A stretch of DNA of 64,000 nucleotides from Flavobacteriales bacterium. Its GTDB lineage: Bacteria; Bacteroidota; Bacteroidia; NS11-12g; UBA9320. Location: the NCBI GenBank assembly GCA_020635355.1, contig JACJZW010000011.1, positions 47,057-111,056 on the forward strand, read 5' to 3'. This document shows, in pieces, positions 55,266 through 63,962 of the stretch (positions are counted from its first letter, which is position 1; every line of letters begins with the position of its first letter). The position numbers and the translations under genes were made by a program. The notes under the pieces were generated by a model. That model ran no database searches and was not told the origin of the DNA. It saw nothing but the letters and a program-made list of their open reading frames with translations.

Positions 55266-56018
55266 ATGAATCTGAAACTCAAAATCTGGCGACAACCCAA
55301 CGCATCCGCACCCGGCAAAATGGTAGACTACCAAGTGAGTGACATCTCCGGGGATATGTCGTTTCTTGAAATGATTGACGTATTGAATGAGCAGCTCATT
55401 GAGACCGATGAGGAGCCCGTTGCCTTCGATCACGATTGTAGAGAAGGTATTTGTGGCATGTGCTCCATGTACATCAATGGTGAGGCACATGGTCCGGATC
55501 GTGGTGTTACCACCTGCCAGTTACACATGCGCAAATTCAAGGATGGCGATACCATTTACATCGAACCGTTCCGAGCCAAAGGATTTCCGGTTATCAAGGA
55601 TTTGGTGGTAGACCGATCGGCATTTGACCGCATCATGGCTGCCGGTGGATTTGTGTCGGTAAACACTTCGGGAAATACCATGGATGCTAATGCCATCCCC
55701 ATTCCCAAACCGGATGCCGATGAAGCTTTTGATGCCGCAACCTGTATTGGATGTGGTGCCTGTGTAGCCACGTGTAAGAACTCCTCAGCGATGTTGTTTG
55801 TATCCGCCAAGGTTTCCCAATTGGCATTGCTGCCGCAGGGAAAGGTGGAAGCCAAGCAACGCGTATTGAGCATGGTGGAGCAAATGGACAAGGAAGGATT
55901 TGGCAACTGTTCCAATACCGGAGCTTGTGAGGTGGAATGTCCAAAAGGTATTTCGCTCAGCAACATCGCACGGATGAATAGGGAGTACCTCTCTGCCTCC
56001 ATCACGGGCGACAAATAA
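55266..56018 (+). CDS. sdhB: Succinate dehydrogenase iron-sulfur subunit
   Basis: 250 residues with the full cysteine set: [2Fe-2S] Cys58, 63, 66 and 84 ([16 protein letters not shown]), and the bacterial ferredoxin part Cys160, 163, 166, 170 ([11 protein letters not shown]) and 215, 221, 225 ([11 protein letters not shown]) for the [4Fe-4S] and [3Fe-4S] clusters. It conducts electrons from FAD to haem b. It closes the sdhCAB set; ribE follows 8 nt later and is probably in the same transcript. Confidence 0.96.
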   Translation: MNLKLKIWRQPNASAPGKMVDYQVSDISGDMSFLEMIDVLNEQLIETDEEPVAFDHDCREGICGMCSMYINGEAHGPDRGVTTCQLHMRKFKDGDTIYIEPFRAKGFPVIKDLVVDRSAFDRIMAAGGFVSVNTSGNTMDANAIPIPKPDADEAFDAATCIGCGACVATCKNSSAMLFVSAKVSQLALLPQGKVEAKQRVLSMVEQMDKEGFGNCSNTGACEVECPKGISLSNIARMNREYLSASITGDK

Positions 56019-56026
56019 ACACCCGC

Positions 56027-56623
56027 GTGTTTACCGGAATCATTGAAACCCTGGGAACTATAACCGACATTCGTCGGGAAGGCTCCAACATTCATTTCAA
56101 GCTTCAAGCCGAATTCACCCTCGAGCTTCAAATTGACCAAAGCGTATCGCATAACGGGGTTTGTTTGACTGTGGTAGAACTCTTCCCTGAATCGAGGGAA
56201 TACGTGGTTACCGCCATTGATGAAACCTTGCAAAAGACCAGTTTGGGCGAATGGTCCATTGGAAATGTCGTGAACCTGGAACGTTGTCTTAGAGCCGGTG
56301 ACCGAATGGACGGTCATGTGGTTCAAGGTCATGTGGATACCACCGCAACTTGTAAATCGGTCACCGATGAAGATGGAAGCTGGGTATTTCAATTTCAATT
56401 GCAGCACTCGCACAACGGTTTGATCGTTGAAAAGGGATCCATAAGTGTAAACGGAGTGAGCCTGACCGTGGTAACCGAAAGCGCCGATACCTTTTCCGTT
56501 GCCATCATCCCCTATACATTTGAGCACACTCAATTCCACCAACTATCTCCCGGCAATCGGGTAAACATTGAGTTTGACATCCTGGGCAAGTATGTTCAGG
56601 CCATGATGAAGAATCGGTTGTAG
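56027..56623 (+). CDS. ribE: Riboflavin synthase alpha chain
   Basis: The 198-residue protein has two similar lumazine-binding domains, the first beginning FTGIIETLGTITDI and containing SVSHNGVCLTVVE, the second containing SISVNGVSLTVV, plus GHVVQGHVDTTATC. It converts two 6,7-dimethyl-8-ribityllumazine molecules to riboflavin. The start is a GTG at 56027, giving the conserved first residues. The link with sdhCAB is suggestive, as SdhA needs FAD. No FMN riboswitch is visible in the 8-nt gap. Confidence 0.93.
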   Translation: MFTGIIETLGTITDIRREGSNIHFKLQAEFTLELQIDQSVSHNGVCLTVVELFPESREYVVTAIDETLQKTSLGEWSIGNVVNLERCLRAGDRMDGHVVQGHVDTTATCKSVTDEDGSWVFQFQLQHSHNGLIVEKGSISVNGVSLTVVTESADTFSVAIIPYTFEHTQFHQLSPGNRVNIEFDILGKYVQAMMKNRL

Positions 56624-56726
56624 ACGAAAAAATGCTTTTTACAGCGGTTGGTTAGATTCCATCAGCGGTTAAATGCGTTGGGAGAAAACTTCTGGTAGCC
56701 TTCATTTCCAGGTCCGATCTTTCGCT

Positions 56727-56948
56727 GGGGAAGGGGCTGATACGTCCCTAACACATTCCGATCAAATCACCACGATCGTTCGGTAAAATCAATCGGCGTT
56801 GGGCATTTATTCTACGTTCGGAGAAATTACATGGTCATTCTTGTTCTTGACTCGTACCTTTCAACGGGGAAGGGGTTGATACGTCCCTACAGAATTTCAA
56901 CCAATTCATCTCAAACGTTCGGTAAAATCAATCGGCGTCGAATCTTAA
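56727..56948 (+). repeat. 139-bp repeat array C (about 1.6 units)
   Basis: Two units begin GGGGAAGGGGCTGATACG / GGGGAAGGGGTTGATACG at 56727 and 56866, 139 bp apart. Each continues TCCCTA...CGTTCGGTAAAATCAATCGG. The interval CGTTCGGAGAAA...CCTTTCAACGGGG also matches array A. The array ends about 80 bp before the intact IS110. No coding frame. Confidence 0.82.
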
Positions 56949-57020
56949 ATCCCAAAACACGAATCTTGAACCGTCCTCCGTACTCCGTCTTCCGTCCTTA
57001 ATTTGCTCTTGCTCTTAATC

Positions 57021-57031
57021 TAACCGCAAAG
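57021..57031 (-). repeat. R2 copy 4, left fragment (cut by IS110)
   Basis: TAACCGCAAAG is the end of an R2 unit (reverse orientation) that resumes at 58297 on the other side of the IS110. Upstream, 56949-57020 holds low-complexity text (CCTCCGTACTCCGTCTTCCG) as elsewhere next to R2. Confidence 0.75.
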
Positions 57032-57065
57032 ATTTCTATGGTAATAAACAAGTGTTTTTCACATC

Positions 57066-58070
57066 CTATCTAATAGGATTTGGTATTTCTTCAAGGTATG
57101 GTGTTTGTCTTTGGATCACAACAAAAATTCGGTGCACTAGTTTGTTTCGAATCGCGTTCAGTACACTCATCTTGTTTTTTCCTTCGGCTACCTTTCTCAG
57201 GTAATAAACTCTTAATTCTTTGTTAAATCTGATGGCACTCATTGCTGCAGTGTGAAGCAACTTTTTAAGCACCATATTAGCCATTTTCGATATGCGTGGC
57301 TTCTTGACAACGGTACCTGATTCGTTTGAAAAGGGTACGACACCGGCATAGCAAGCCAGGTGTTTAGCACTTGTGAATGACCTAAAGTTTTCAGTATAAA
57401 TCACGAACTGAATGGCAGTCTGTATCCCTATCCCATTGATGGAAGTCATTAGCTCCACATTCTTCTGAACCTGAGAATCAGCTTCAATTAGCTCTTTCAA
57501 TCGCTTATCTGATTCCTCAATGCTCTGAATCAATGTTTTTAGCACTTTGCGATACCCATTGTGAAGGAGTTTGTATGCCTCAGGATCATGGCTCTTTGCC
57601 TCTTTCAACTGGTTTTTAAGAGCAACTTTCTGAGCCAACAGGCTCTCTCTAACCTTGTGCTCTTGTCGAAGCTTCATGATGAGTTCGGATGCCTCTTGAT
57701 GGGCGATTGCTCGATCGTGGTACCGAACTGAATATTCAGCAATTCTCCAAGCGTCAAGCTTATCATTCTTACCCCTTAATTCAGAACTGGCCCGTTTAAT
57801 CTTAACAGGATGTTCCACCCACAGTAAAACACCTAATTCCGAACAAACCCGTTCCAGAGGTCTATTGTAAATACCAGTATCCTCGCAACATACCATCATT
57901 TCTTCAAAGCGGATCTCTAACTGTTTAGCCAACTGCTTCAAGGCTGTTCTTAGCTTAACATCCTTATTGGTAATCTCGCGATGAAGTAAATACTCAAGCT
58001 TGCTGTTTACAACGACGTAATCCACTTTGGACTTGGAGATGTCAACTCCAACGAAGTAACTTTGATCCAT
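57066..58070 (-). CDS. IS110-family DEDD transposase (bridge-RNA recombinase)
   Basis: 334 residues. The RuvC-like DEDD domain has Asp10 (YFVGVDISKSK), Glu63 (CCEDTG), Asp103 and Asp106 (KNDKLDAWRIAEY). A coiled-coil region (about 130-200) follows, then a helix-hairpin-helix (MTSINGIGIQTAIQF, 208-222) and the Tnp_20 domain with the candidate catalytic Ser248 (YAGVVPFSNESGT) and KMSVLNAIRNKLVHRI. All key residues are present and the frame is unbroken, so the enzyme may be active. A decayed relative lies at 9653-10661. Confidence 0.95.
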   Translation of the reverse strand: MDQSYFVGVDISKSKVDYVVVNSKLEYLLHREITNKDVKLRTALKQLAKQLEIRFEEMMVCCEDTGIYNRPLERVCSELGVLLWVEHPVKIKRASSELRGKNDKLDAWRIAEYSVRYHDRAIAHQEASELIMKLRQEHKVRESLLAQKVALKNQLKEAKSHDPEAYKLLHNGYRKVLKTLIQSIEESDKRLKELIEADSQVQKNVELMTSINGIGIQTAIQFVIYTENFRSFTSAKHLACYAGVVPFSNESGTVVKKPRISKMANMVLKKLLHTAAMSAIRFNKELRVYYLRKVAEGKNKMSVLNAIRNKLVHRIFVVIQRQTPYLEEIPNPIR

Positions 58071-58084
58071 ACATATTATTTATA

Positions 58085-58260
58085 ATTCAACCTCCTTGAA
58101 TGTGCATTCTCCGAGCCCTTAATAATGGGACTGAATCCTAAATTTCTATTTGGAGCTTTCACATAAGGAACAAGGGTCAAAATCTTTGCATAGGTCATTA
58201 ACCTTTGACGCCAGCTGATTCCCCTTGCTCCTAAGGAGGTTTTTGTTCAAATGTAGTTTT
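58085..58260 (-). ncRNA. Candidate bridge RNA of the IS110 element
   Basis: The non-coding end upstream of the transposase start can fold into two hairpins on the minus strand. The first has the stem GGAGCAAGGGG / CCCTTGTTCC (about 58168-58231) and its loop arms contain CTGGCGTC (complement at about 58208-58217) and GCAAAGATTT (58181-58190). These match, respectively, the left flank and the complement of the right flank of the insertion (IS orientation). The second region (58105-58160) contains ATAGAAAT, identical to the element's own right end (57032-57039), as a donor guide would. A similar text survives at 10674-10715. RNA ends and exact pairing are inferred. Confidence 0.72.
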
Positions 58261-58296
58261 TACACTACTCAACAAATTCCACTTTTCAAACTAAAG

Positions 58297-58530
58297 GACG
58301 CCAGGCACGCAGAGAGCTCGCAAAGAGTTCGCAAAAGATTTATAAGATTGGTAAGCATCCCGAATCCTACCTTCACTGCGTTTACGCTGTCGCAAAAGCT
58401 TTAGCTCAGGCGACCAGCAGGCAGGCCCGAATCCTGCCTTCACTACGTTACGGCAGGCAGGCCCGAATTCCGAATCCCGAATCCAAAATCCGTCCTCCGT
58501 ATTCCGTTCTCCGTCCTCGAAATGTCATCC
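58297..58530 (-). repeat. R2 copy 4, right part, with adjoining GAATCCCGAATC text
   Basis: Resumes the R2 unit interrupted by the IS: GACGCCAGGCACGCAGAGAG, CTCGCAAAGAGTTCGCAAAA, GATTTATAAGATTGGTAAGC, then GAATCCTGCC/GGCAGGCAGG inverted motifs and CCGAATCCCGAATCC text as at 23229 and 24364 but in reverse orientation. No gene up to 58610. Confidence 0.75.
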
Positions 58531-58610
58531 TCCGTATATCGATAAAAGCAGTTTTTATGACACAGGTGGATAAATCTACAAACCTTTGATGCGGGATTCT
58601 TGTTTCCTTT

Positions 58611-59246
58611 TTGTTAATTCGGATAATAGCGGTCAAGCCGCGTAGAATATTGAAGTCTCCAAGATTCGAAAAATTTCGTCAGGATTTCACGGAAAGGCTG
58701 CGTGCTAAACTCAGTAAAGATCTGACGTACCACGGATTTCATCACGTGATGGATGTACTGGAAGCCGCAAGTGCTATTGGTCGGGATGAAGGTTTGTCTG
58801 ACCATGAATGGACCCTTTTGAAGACCGCCATTCTCCTGCACGACAGTGGATTCATGGAAGGATATCAGGAACATGAAGAACGAAGTTGTGAAATCGCGTC
58901 TCAGATTCTGCCCAATTACGGATACACTGAAAAAGACATCGAAATCATCCACGGAATGATTCGGGCAACCAAAATTCCTCAGCAACCCACCAACATTCTG
59001 GAAAACATCATTGCAGATGCCGATCTGGAATACCTTGGAACGGATCGATTTGATGATATCTCTGAAACCCTCTTCCAGGAATGGCAGAACAAGGACATCA
59101 TTCACTCACGGGAAGATTGGGACAAGGCACAGATTGCCTTCATCAGTAAACACCGGTACTTCACCGATTTCTGCAAAGCACACCGTGAACAGGCCAAATG
59201 GGACAATCTTGATCGCGTAAAGCAACGCGTTGAAGACATGGCCTAA
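58611..59246 (+). CDS. HD-domain phosphohydrolase
   Basis: The 211-residue protein has the HD metal residues: His44/His45 (YHGFHHVMDVLEAA), His77-Asp78 (AILLHDSGF), His114 (IEIIHGMI) and Asp136 or 138 (IIADADLEYLG). The layout fits small HD phosphohydrolases acting on nucleotides or cyclic nucleotides. The TTG at 58611 is uncertain; the conserved part begins near residue 17. It converges 1 nt from the cyclic-nucleotide-binding fusion protein gene. Substrate unknown. Confidence 0.78.
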   Translation: MLIRIIAVKPRRILKSPRFEKFRQDFTERLRAKLSKDLTYHGFHHVMDVLEAASAIGRDEGLSDHEWTLLKTAILLHDSGFMEGYQEHEERSCEIASQILPNYGYTEKDIEIIHGMIRATKIPQQPTNILENIIADADLEYLGTDRFDDISETLFQEWQNKDIIHSREDWDKAQIAFISKHRYFTDFCKAHREQAKWDNLDRVKQRVEDMA

Positions 59247-59247
59247 A

Positions 59248-62200
59248 TCACATCGCGTTTTTCGCCTCTACGTACAGTTTGTTTTGATTTCTGATGCGCT
59301 TGCATAGTGCGCTCAAAATACCCTTTACCACCTCAATGTGGCCGGTCATTAGTTCATAAATAGCCGCTTCATCCAATCGAAGCAACGTGGTCTTACCCAC
59401 TGATTTGGCATCGGCTGAGCGAGGTGCTGGATCCAGCAGGGACAAATCACCGAAGAAGTCGCCTTTGCTAAACCGAACCAATTCGTGTCCGCCATCCAGG
59501 ATGGAAATTTCACCGGAGGTAATCACGTACAAGCTGTCGCCTTCATCACCCTTGCGGAACACAAACTCCCCGGCATCCACCTCAATCTCGTCCATCAGCT
59601 CGGCAATGTCCAACAATCGGTTATCCCGAATGGATTCAAACATCTCGGTTTGACGAAGCAGGAAAACCCGGTCAATGTGCTGAGTTCCCCCCGATGTTTT
59701 TGTTTGTTGTTCCATAGGTTCAATTGCTAAATTACGTTTAGATGCTTCGGCATGCAATACCAGTTGCAACCAGCGCGTCCAGTGATTCTGATGAGATTCC
59801 AGTAGCGCAATAGCCTCCGGAACCGACACCACTTCATATTCCGTATTGGATTCCAGAATTTTCCGGATCGGTCCATATAGTCGCATTGGAAGGGCCGCCT
59901 GAAGGGCTTCCATACACAACGCCATCTTATTCTCTCCGTATAAAAACAGTTCGGTTTGAGCCATCCGAAGAACGGTCTCGCCAGTATGCAAAAAGGCCAG
60001 CCCCAGCAATCGCTCTATCACGATATTGCGTTCCAGGTTTATCGCCTTTTTCAATTCACCATCTTCCGCAATATCAAAGTTCAACCGGTTCAAAATATCC
60101 TGCTCATTCCGAAGCATCCGTTCGGTTCGGTCAAACGTCAGGCGCAACTGATCCCGACTACACAATTGGTGCAGCAGTTTTCCGCGATCTTCCGCCCCAC
60201 TTGATTCCAACAGATTCAAAAGTGTCTCCTCGCTCTTGCGATCTTCCCGATTGATCAACAGCTTCACAAACGCATCCTGCGAGATAAAGCCCTGGTCGTA
60301 TAATCGGGTGAGTAGCTGGAACGACATATTCTCAAAGGCCTGCACAGCCAATCGTCCATAAAGTGGATGGGTCACATACGTCATTACATCGGCCCAGAGA
60401 TAGTCAATGTGCCATTTGGCGGCCAACAACGCAGATCGCTTCACATCCGGATCGTAATGCTCAATTCCCAGGCGGATCACCGGAATAATCTCAGGATGAT
60501 GAAACTCATTCACAAAATCCATCAGTTCCACCAACTCCACTCCGGAAATAGTGGTGGAATGATTCTGAATCCATCGCACCAGTTCACGCTTGTCCAGCAT
60601 GCGATGATTGTTGGCAAGACCACGCAATGTTGCCATCCGCGTCCCATAATCCATCTCGTTGAGGGATTCCCAATCCATTTCCTGACGCAACCTACTGGTT
60701 AACTGAATGGCTTTGTGCCGCACACTATGATGACTCCCCACCGTCTGGTTGGATTCAAAGGATCGCTGTACACCTTGCATGATCTCCACACTGTGTGTGG
60801 GTCGCTGATTCAAAATGCGAAAGAGCTCTGAAAGTACCTCTGGTCGCTCATCTTCCAAAAAATTCAGGATGTCCTCATCCTTCAAATGACCGGCTTCCTC
60901 CATCAAATTGATGGCATGAATAATATCGGCTGCCTCGTTTGACTTGAGTCGATCCCGAACCTTTTGCACCAGTGAATCGTCCCAGAAAATGGCTCGCTCA
61001 CCGGAGATCAGCTTGAGGTCGATAAGGTTTCTGAGCTGATTGAGATAACCCATCGAAAATCGGCGTCCCGCCCAGATCCAAATCACCGAAGCCACAAATA
61101 CCAATGGAATAGCCAGTTTCAGATCAACGTGCTTATGACCGTTGTACAATCCCAACAGAATAAAGCCGAGGATCAATACCCCAATGCTTTCGTAATAGCC
61201 CTTCACCTTGGTGTGGGCACTCAGGATTTCCTTCTTCCCGAGTGGTTGAAATAGGCTCAATGTCAACGGTTGATCAATGGTTTCCGATAACACCAGGCTC
61301 ACCATCATCAGCATTACAAAAAAGAGGTATTCCTGTGCATGGATGTCGGACGTGGTGCGGATAAACCAGTGCACCAGAATGGATAACGACAACACCATCG
61401 GGGTGATGATGAGCAAATTCTTCAACTTAAATCGGGTGAGCATGCGCCCGGTAATCGTGATCTTGATAATCGCAGCAATACCATAACTGATGGCTAACGC
61501 CTCGGAAATCAACCGAAACATATTCCCGTCTTCCACCTCAAAATGGTGCTGCACTTCCTTGGCGAACAAGAAGGCGATGAAACTCAAGGTAAACACCACC
61601 ACGGCCGACAGTCTGGCAATGCCCCGAACAATGGGTTTGGACTGGCTCTTGGTGTACTTACTGGACACATGATGCTTATTCAGCAACGCCAGATTTTCCC
61701 GGTTCACCACCCGCATGAACAGCATGCTGATTAGGTAGCAAACGATAGCGGCCGACAATAATATCCGATAATCGATATTGGCAAAGGCATCCAACGTAGT
61801 TACCAACGTAAAGCCGATAAACTTTGCCGGCAGATACACCGATCCCAACATACCAAACAATCGTTTGCTCTGCCGGACATCATAGAACATGGCCGACGCG
61901 CCCCAAAAACGCATCTTGTACAGGAAGTAGATCAGATGGTAAAGCACCATTAACGCAAATCCAATGACGGCTTGATTAATGGTTGCCCCAAGGAATGAGG
62001 CAATCAAACCAACCGCAAAGCTCACCACGGAACTAGCCGCCAATATGCGAAACACCTTACCCGGTGGCAGATGATGTTCAAATCGTTCAAAGATGAGGGT
62101 GAATCCCAAAACCGATAACGCCGAGGCCACCATGAGCCAGCCATATCGATAAATGGGGTTGTAGTCCAGGAAGTAGTTCAGGGCCACGGAGTAGAACAGG

Positions 62201-62295
62201 GCAATGGCCAGTCCCTCAAAAAAATTGTTGCCAATAAGGAGAAGCGCATTGCGTCTTTCATGACGGGCCAATCCCAAAAGGCTAAACAATCTCAT
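59248..62295 (-). CDS. Nucleotide-transporter-like / HEAT / cyclic-nucleotide-binding fusion
   Basis: 1015 residues. Residues about 1-440 have twelve hydrophobic segments and text like MRFWGASAMFYDVRQSKRLFG, reminiscent of ATP/ADP (NTT/Npt) or MFS carriers. About 450-860 is all-helical with HEAT-like units (ALLAAKWHIDYLWADV). About 880-1000 is a cNMP-binding domain: GEFVFRKGDEGDSLYVITSG and the phosphate-binding cassette DFFGDLSLLDPAPRSADAKS with the key Arg. It may couple transport or membrane sensing to a cyclic nucleotide. The order matches large Bacteroidota proteins of unknown function. RidA lies 12 nt upstream. Confidence 0.78.
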   Translation of the reverse strand: MRLFSLLGLARHERRNALLLIGNNFFEGLAIALFYSVALNYFLDYNPIYRYGWLMVASALSVLGFTLIFERFEHHLPPGKVFRILAASSVVSFAVGLIASFLGATINQAVIGFALMVLYHLIYFLYKMRFWGASAMFYDVRQSKRLFGMLGSVYLPAKFIGFTLVTTLDAFANIDYRILLSAAIVCYLISMLFMRVVNRENLALLNKHHVSSKYTKSQSKPIVRGIARLSAVVVFTLSFIAFLFAKEVQHHFEVEDGNMFRLISEALAISYGIAAIIKITITGRMLTRFKLKNLLIITPMVLSLSILVHWFIRTTSDIHAQEYLFFVMLMMVSLVLSETIDQPLTLSLFQPLGKKEILSAHTKVKGYYESIGVLILGFILLGLYNGHKHVDLKLAIPLVFVASVIWIWAGRRFSMGYLNQLRNLIDLKLISGERAIFWDDSLVQKVRDRLKSNEAADIIHAINLMEEAGHLKDEDILNFLEDERPEVLSELFRILNQRPTHSVEIMQGVQRSFESNQTVGSHHSVRHKAIQLTSRLRQEMDWESLNEMDYGTRMATLRGLANNHRMLDKRELVRWIQNHSTTISGVELVELMDFVNEFHHPEIIPVIRLGIEHYDPDVKRSALLAAKWHIDYLWADVMTYVTHPLYGRLAVQAFENMSFQLLTRLYDQGFISQDAFVKLLINREDRKSEETLLNLLESSGAEDRGKLLHQLCSRDQLRLTFDRTERMLRNEQDILNRLNFDIAEDGELKKAINLERNIVIERLLGLAFLHTGETVLRMAQTELFLYGENKMALCMEALQAALPMRLYGPIRKILESNTEYEVVSVPEAIALLESHQNHWTRWLQLVLHAEASKRNLAIEPMEQQTKTSGGTQHIDRVFLLRQTEMFESIRDNRLLDIAELMDEIEVDAGEFVFRKGDEGDSLYVITSGEISILDGGHELVRFSKGDFFGDLSLLDPAPRSADAKSVGKTTLLRLDEAAIYELMTGHIEVVKGILSALCKRIRNQNKLYVEAKNAM

Positions 62296-62307
62296 ACGTT
62301 TATCGGG

Positions 62308-62727
62308 TTACTCTACCCAGGCGATCACCTTCAATTCAATGGCAATCGGTGTTGGCAATGATTTAATTTCCAGGGTGGTTCTGCAGGGCTGATTGTCCTT
62401 GAAGTACTCGGCATACAGCTTATTGTACGTAGGAAAATCATCCTTCATATTAGTCAAAAATACGGTGACGTCCACCACGTCTTCCCAACGGGCGCCGGCA
62501 TCTTCCAGGATGTAACGGATGTTTCTGAAAACCGAATGACACTGGGTGGCGATGTCGTACGATACAATGTTGCCGTCATCGTCCAATTCCACTCCGGGGA
62601 TTTTCTTGGTTCCGCGTTCACGGGGTCCTACCCCACTGAGAAACAACATATTGCCCACCTTTCGGGCGTGTGGATACAAACCAACAGGTTCCGGTGCCTT
62701 CCCGGAATCAAACTTCTCTCTGCTCAT
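62308..62727 (-). CDS. RidA-family deaminase (2-aminomuconate deaminase-like)
   Basis: The 139-residue protein has the RidA fold: NMLFLSGVGPRERGTKKIPG, the Arg-bearing segment CRTTLEIKSLPTPIAIELKV and VTVFLTNMKDDFPTYNKLY. The N-terminal PHARKVGNMLFLSG is like 2-aminomuconate deaminases of the kynurenine pathway rather than canonical RidA. The start overlaps the WD40 gene stop by one base (TAATG), so the two are coupled. No other kynurenine gene is in the window. Confidence 0.85.
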   Translation of the reverse strand: MSREKFDSGKAPEPVGLYPHARKVGNMLFLSGVGPRERGTKKIPGVELDDDGNIVSYDIATQCHSVFRNIRYILEDAGARWEDVVDVTVFLTNMKDDFPTYNKLYAEYFKDNQPCRTTLEIKSLPTPIAIELKVIAWVE

Positions 62728-63962
62728 TAATCGGCTTCTTCTTCGATCGTTACTTCAACCTCATCGGTCTTGTTGATGACCTTCTTATCTGACTTATTGG
62801 GTTTGGTCGTTGTCTTAGCCGGTGGCAGCGGGTTGGCCGTTGTTTTGGTATTGGGTGCCGCTTTTTGAGTTCCAGCCGGAGCATCGGGTAATCCCAATTG
62901 CTTGCGTTGCTCAGGAGTGAGTTGCTTCCGGTTGGTAGCCTGACCTCCTGGCGCCTTCGGGGTAACGCGTGACACACCGGTTTTCCATATCACCGGTCCG
63001 TACACCGGATTGGGATCCAACTGAAAGTGCATTCCACCAATGATGCATTGCTCATCGGCTGACAGGGCAACGGTTCGAACTTTTTCGCCGTTGGCCGAGC
63101 ACGTTTTCATAAGCTCACCGGTTTCCAAAGACCAGAGTTTCACGGTCCCATCAATGGATCCGGTAATGACGTATTTGCTGTCGAGGCTGATATCGATGGC
63201 CGTAATCTTCCATTCGTGTCCGGCCAGGGTGTACTTCACCTTACCCGACATCACTTCCCAAACAATGGCGGTTTTATCGTTTCCGCCGCTCACCAGGTAC
63301 TTGTTGTCCATGGAATATTTCACCGCATTGACGTAATCAGTGTGACCTTCAAATTGCTTCACCAAATTTCCCAATCCATCGTACTGTTTCACCACCGTGC
63401 TTTCATCGGCACAAAAGATAAACCGGCGATTGGTGCTCAGGGCGATGCTCCGAACCGGGATCTTGTTTTCAATGATTTTAGACGTGTTTTTGGTGAGATC
63501 GTAGATCATGATCCGTCCATCATCTCCGGCCGAGTACACGTTTCGCATGCCCGGTCCAAAGAGGACGCAATTGATGCCGGCGGTGTGAATCATCGTGATC
63601 TCCTTCACATTTTCGAACAGACCCGTTTCGGCGTTCTGTTTCCAGATGATCACTTTGTAATCCTTCCCTCCGCTAATCAGGCTTTTACCATCCCGACTAA
63701 AGGCCAGGGCCGATACAGCGGCATTATGGCCATCCAACTGCTGAGCCAATTCGAAGGTGCTGTCGTTCTTGTAGATGCAGATTTTGTTATCCCATCCGCC
63801 GGAGGCGAAATAGGTATTATTGGGGCTGGCTGCCACCACTTCCACATCATCCGTATGTCCGCCAACATATCGATACACACTATCCTGTGCTGCCTGCAAA
63901 TACAGGGGTAGCAAGGCTGATAAGAAAAATCCAATTAGGGTCGGTATTCTTAAACTGCGCAT
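62727..63962 (-). CDS. Secreted WD40-repeat protein
   Basis: 411 residues. A signal peptide (residues 1-24, ending LYLQAAQ) precedes about seven WD40 blades (GHTDDVEVVAASPNNTYFAS, GHNAAVSALAFSRDGKSLIS, GHTDYVNAVKYSMDNKYLVS, GHEWKITAIDISLDSKYVIT), then a P/T/K-rich low-complexity tail of about 60 residues ending in acidic EEEAD. It is probably a periplasmic or surface beta-propeller scaffold; partners unknown. It is co-translated with the RidA gene. The window ends 38 nt upstream of the start. Confidence 0.85.
   Translation of the reverse strand: MRSLRIPTLIGFFLSALLPLYLQAAQDSVYRYVGGHTDDVEVVAASPNNTYFASGGWDNKICIYKNDSTFELAQQLDGHNAAVSALAFSRDGKSLISGGKDYKVIIWKQNAETGLFENVKEITMIHTAGINCVLFGPGMRNVYSAGDDGRIMIYDLTKNTSKIIENKIPVRSIALSTNRRFIFCADESTVVKQYDGLGNLVKQFEGHTDYVNAVKYSMDNKYLVSGGNDKTAIVWEVMSGKVKYTLAGHEWKITAIDISLDSKYVITGSIDGTVKLWSLETGELMKTCSANGEKVRTVALSADEQCIIGGMHFQLDPNPVYGPVIWKTGVSRVTPKAPGGQATNRKQLTPEQRKQLGLPDAPAGTQKAAPNTKTTANPLPPAKTTTKPNKSDKKVINKTDEVEVTIEEEAD

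Larger units (their letters stand above)
57032..58296 (-). mobile_element. IS110-family insertion sequence, apparently intact
   Basis: About 1.26 kb. The ends come from reading the interrupted R2 copy across the element: TAACCGCAAAG | element | GACGCCAGGCACGC. Read on the minus strand the left junction is GGCGTC-CT-TTAG and the right is AAAT-CT-TTGCGG, so the shared core is CT (plus-strand AG at 57030-57031 and 58295-58296). There are no terminal inverted repeats or longer target duplication, as expected for IS110. It contains a full transposase and a non-coding left end upstream of it. Confidence 0.85.

Noticed and set aside
55556..56542. 328-codon minus-strand frame
   Set aside because: It lies opposite sdhB and ribE, both certain genes; it shows no domain or start signal.
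56624..56726. FMN riboswitch or terminator linked to ribE
   Set aside because: No RFN-like conserved blocks upstream of ribE, and no clear hairpin with T-run after it.
63216..63911. 231-codon plus-strand frame
   Set aside because: Opposite the WD40 gene; the apparent repeats mirror the beta-propeller blades.
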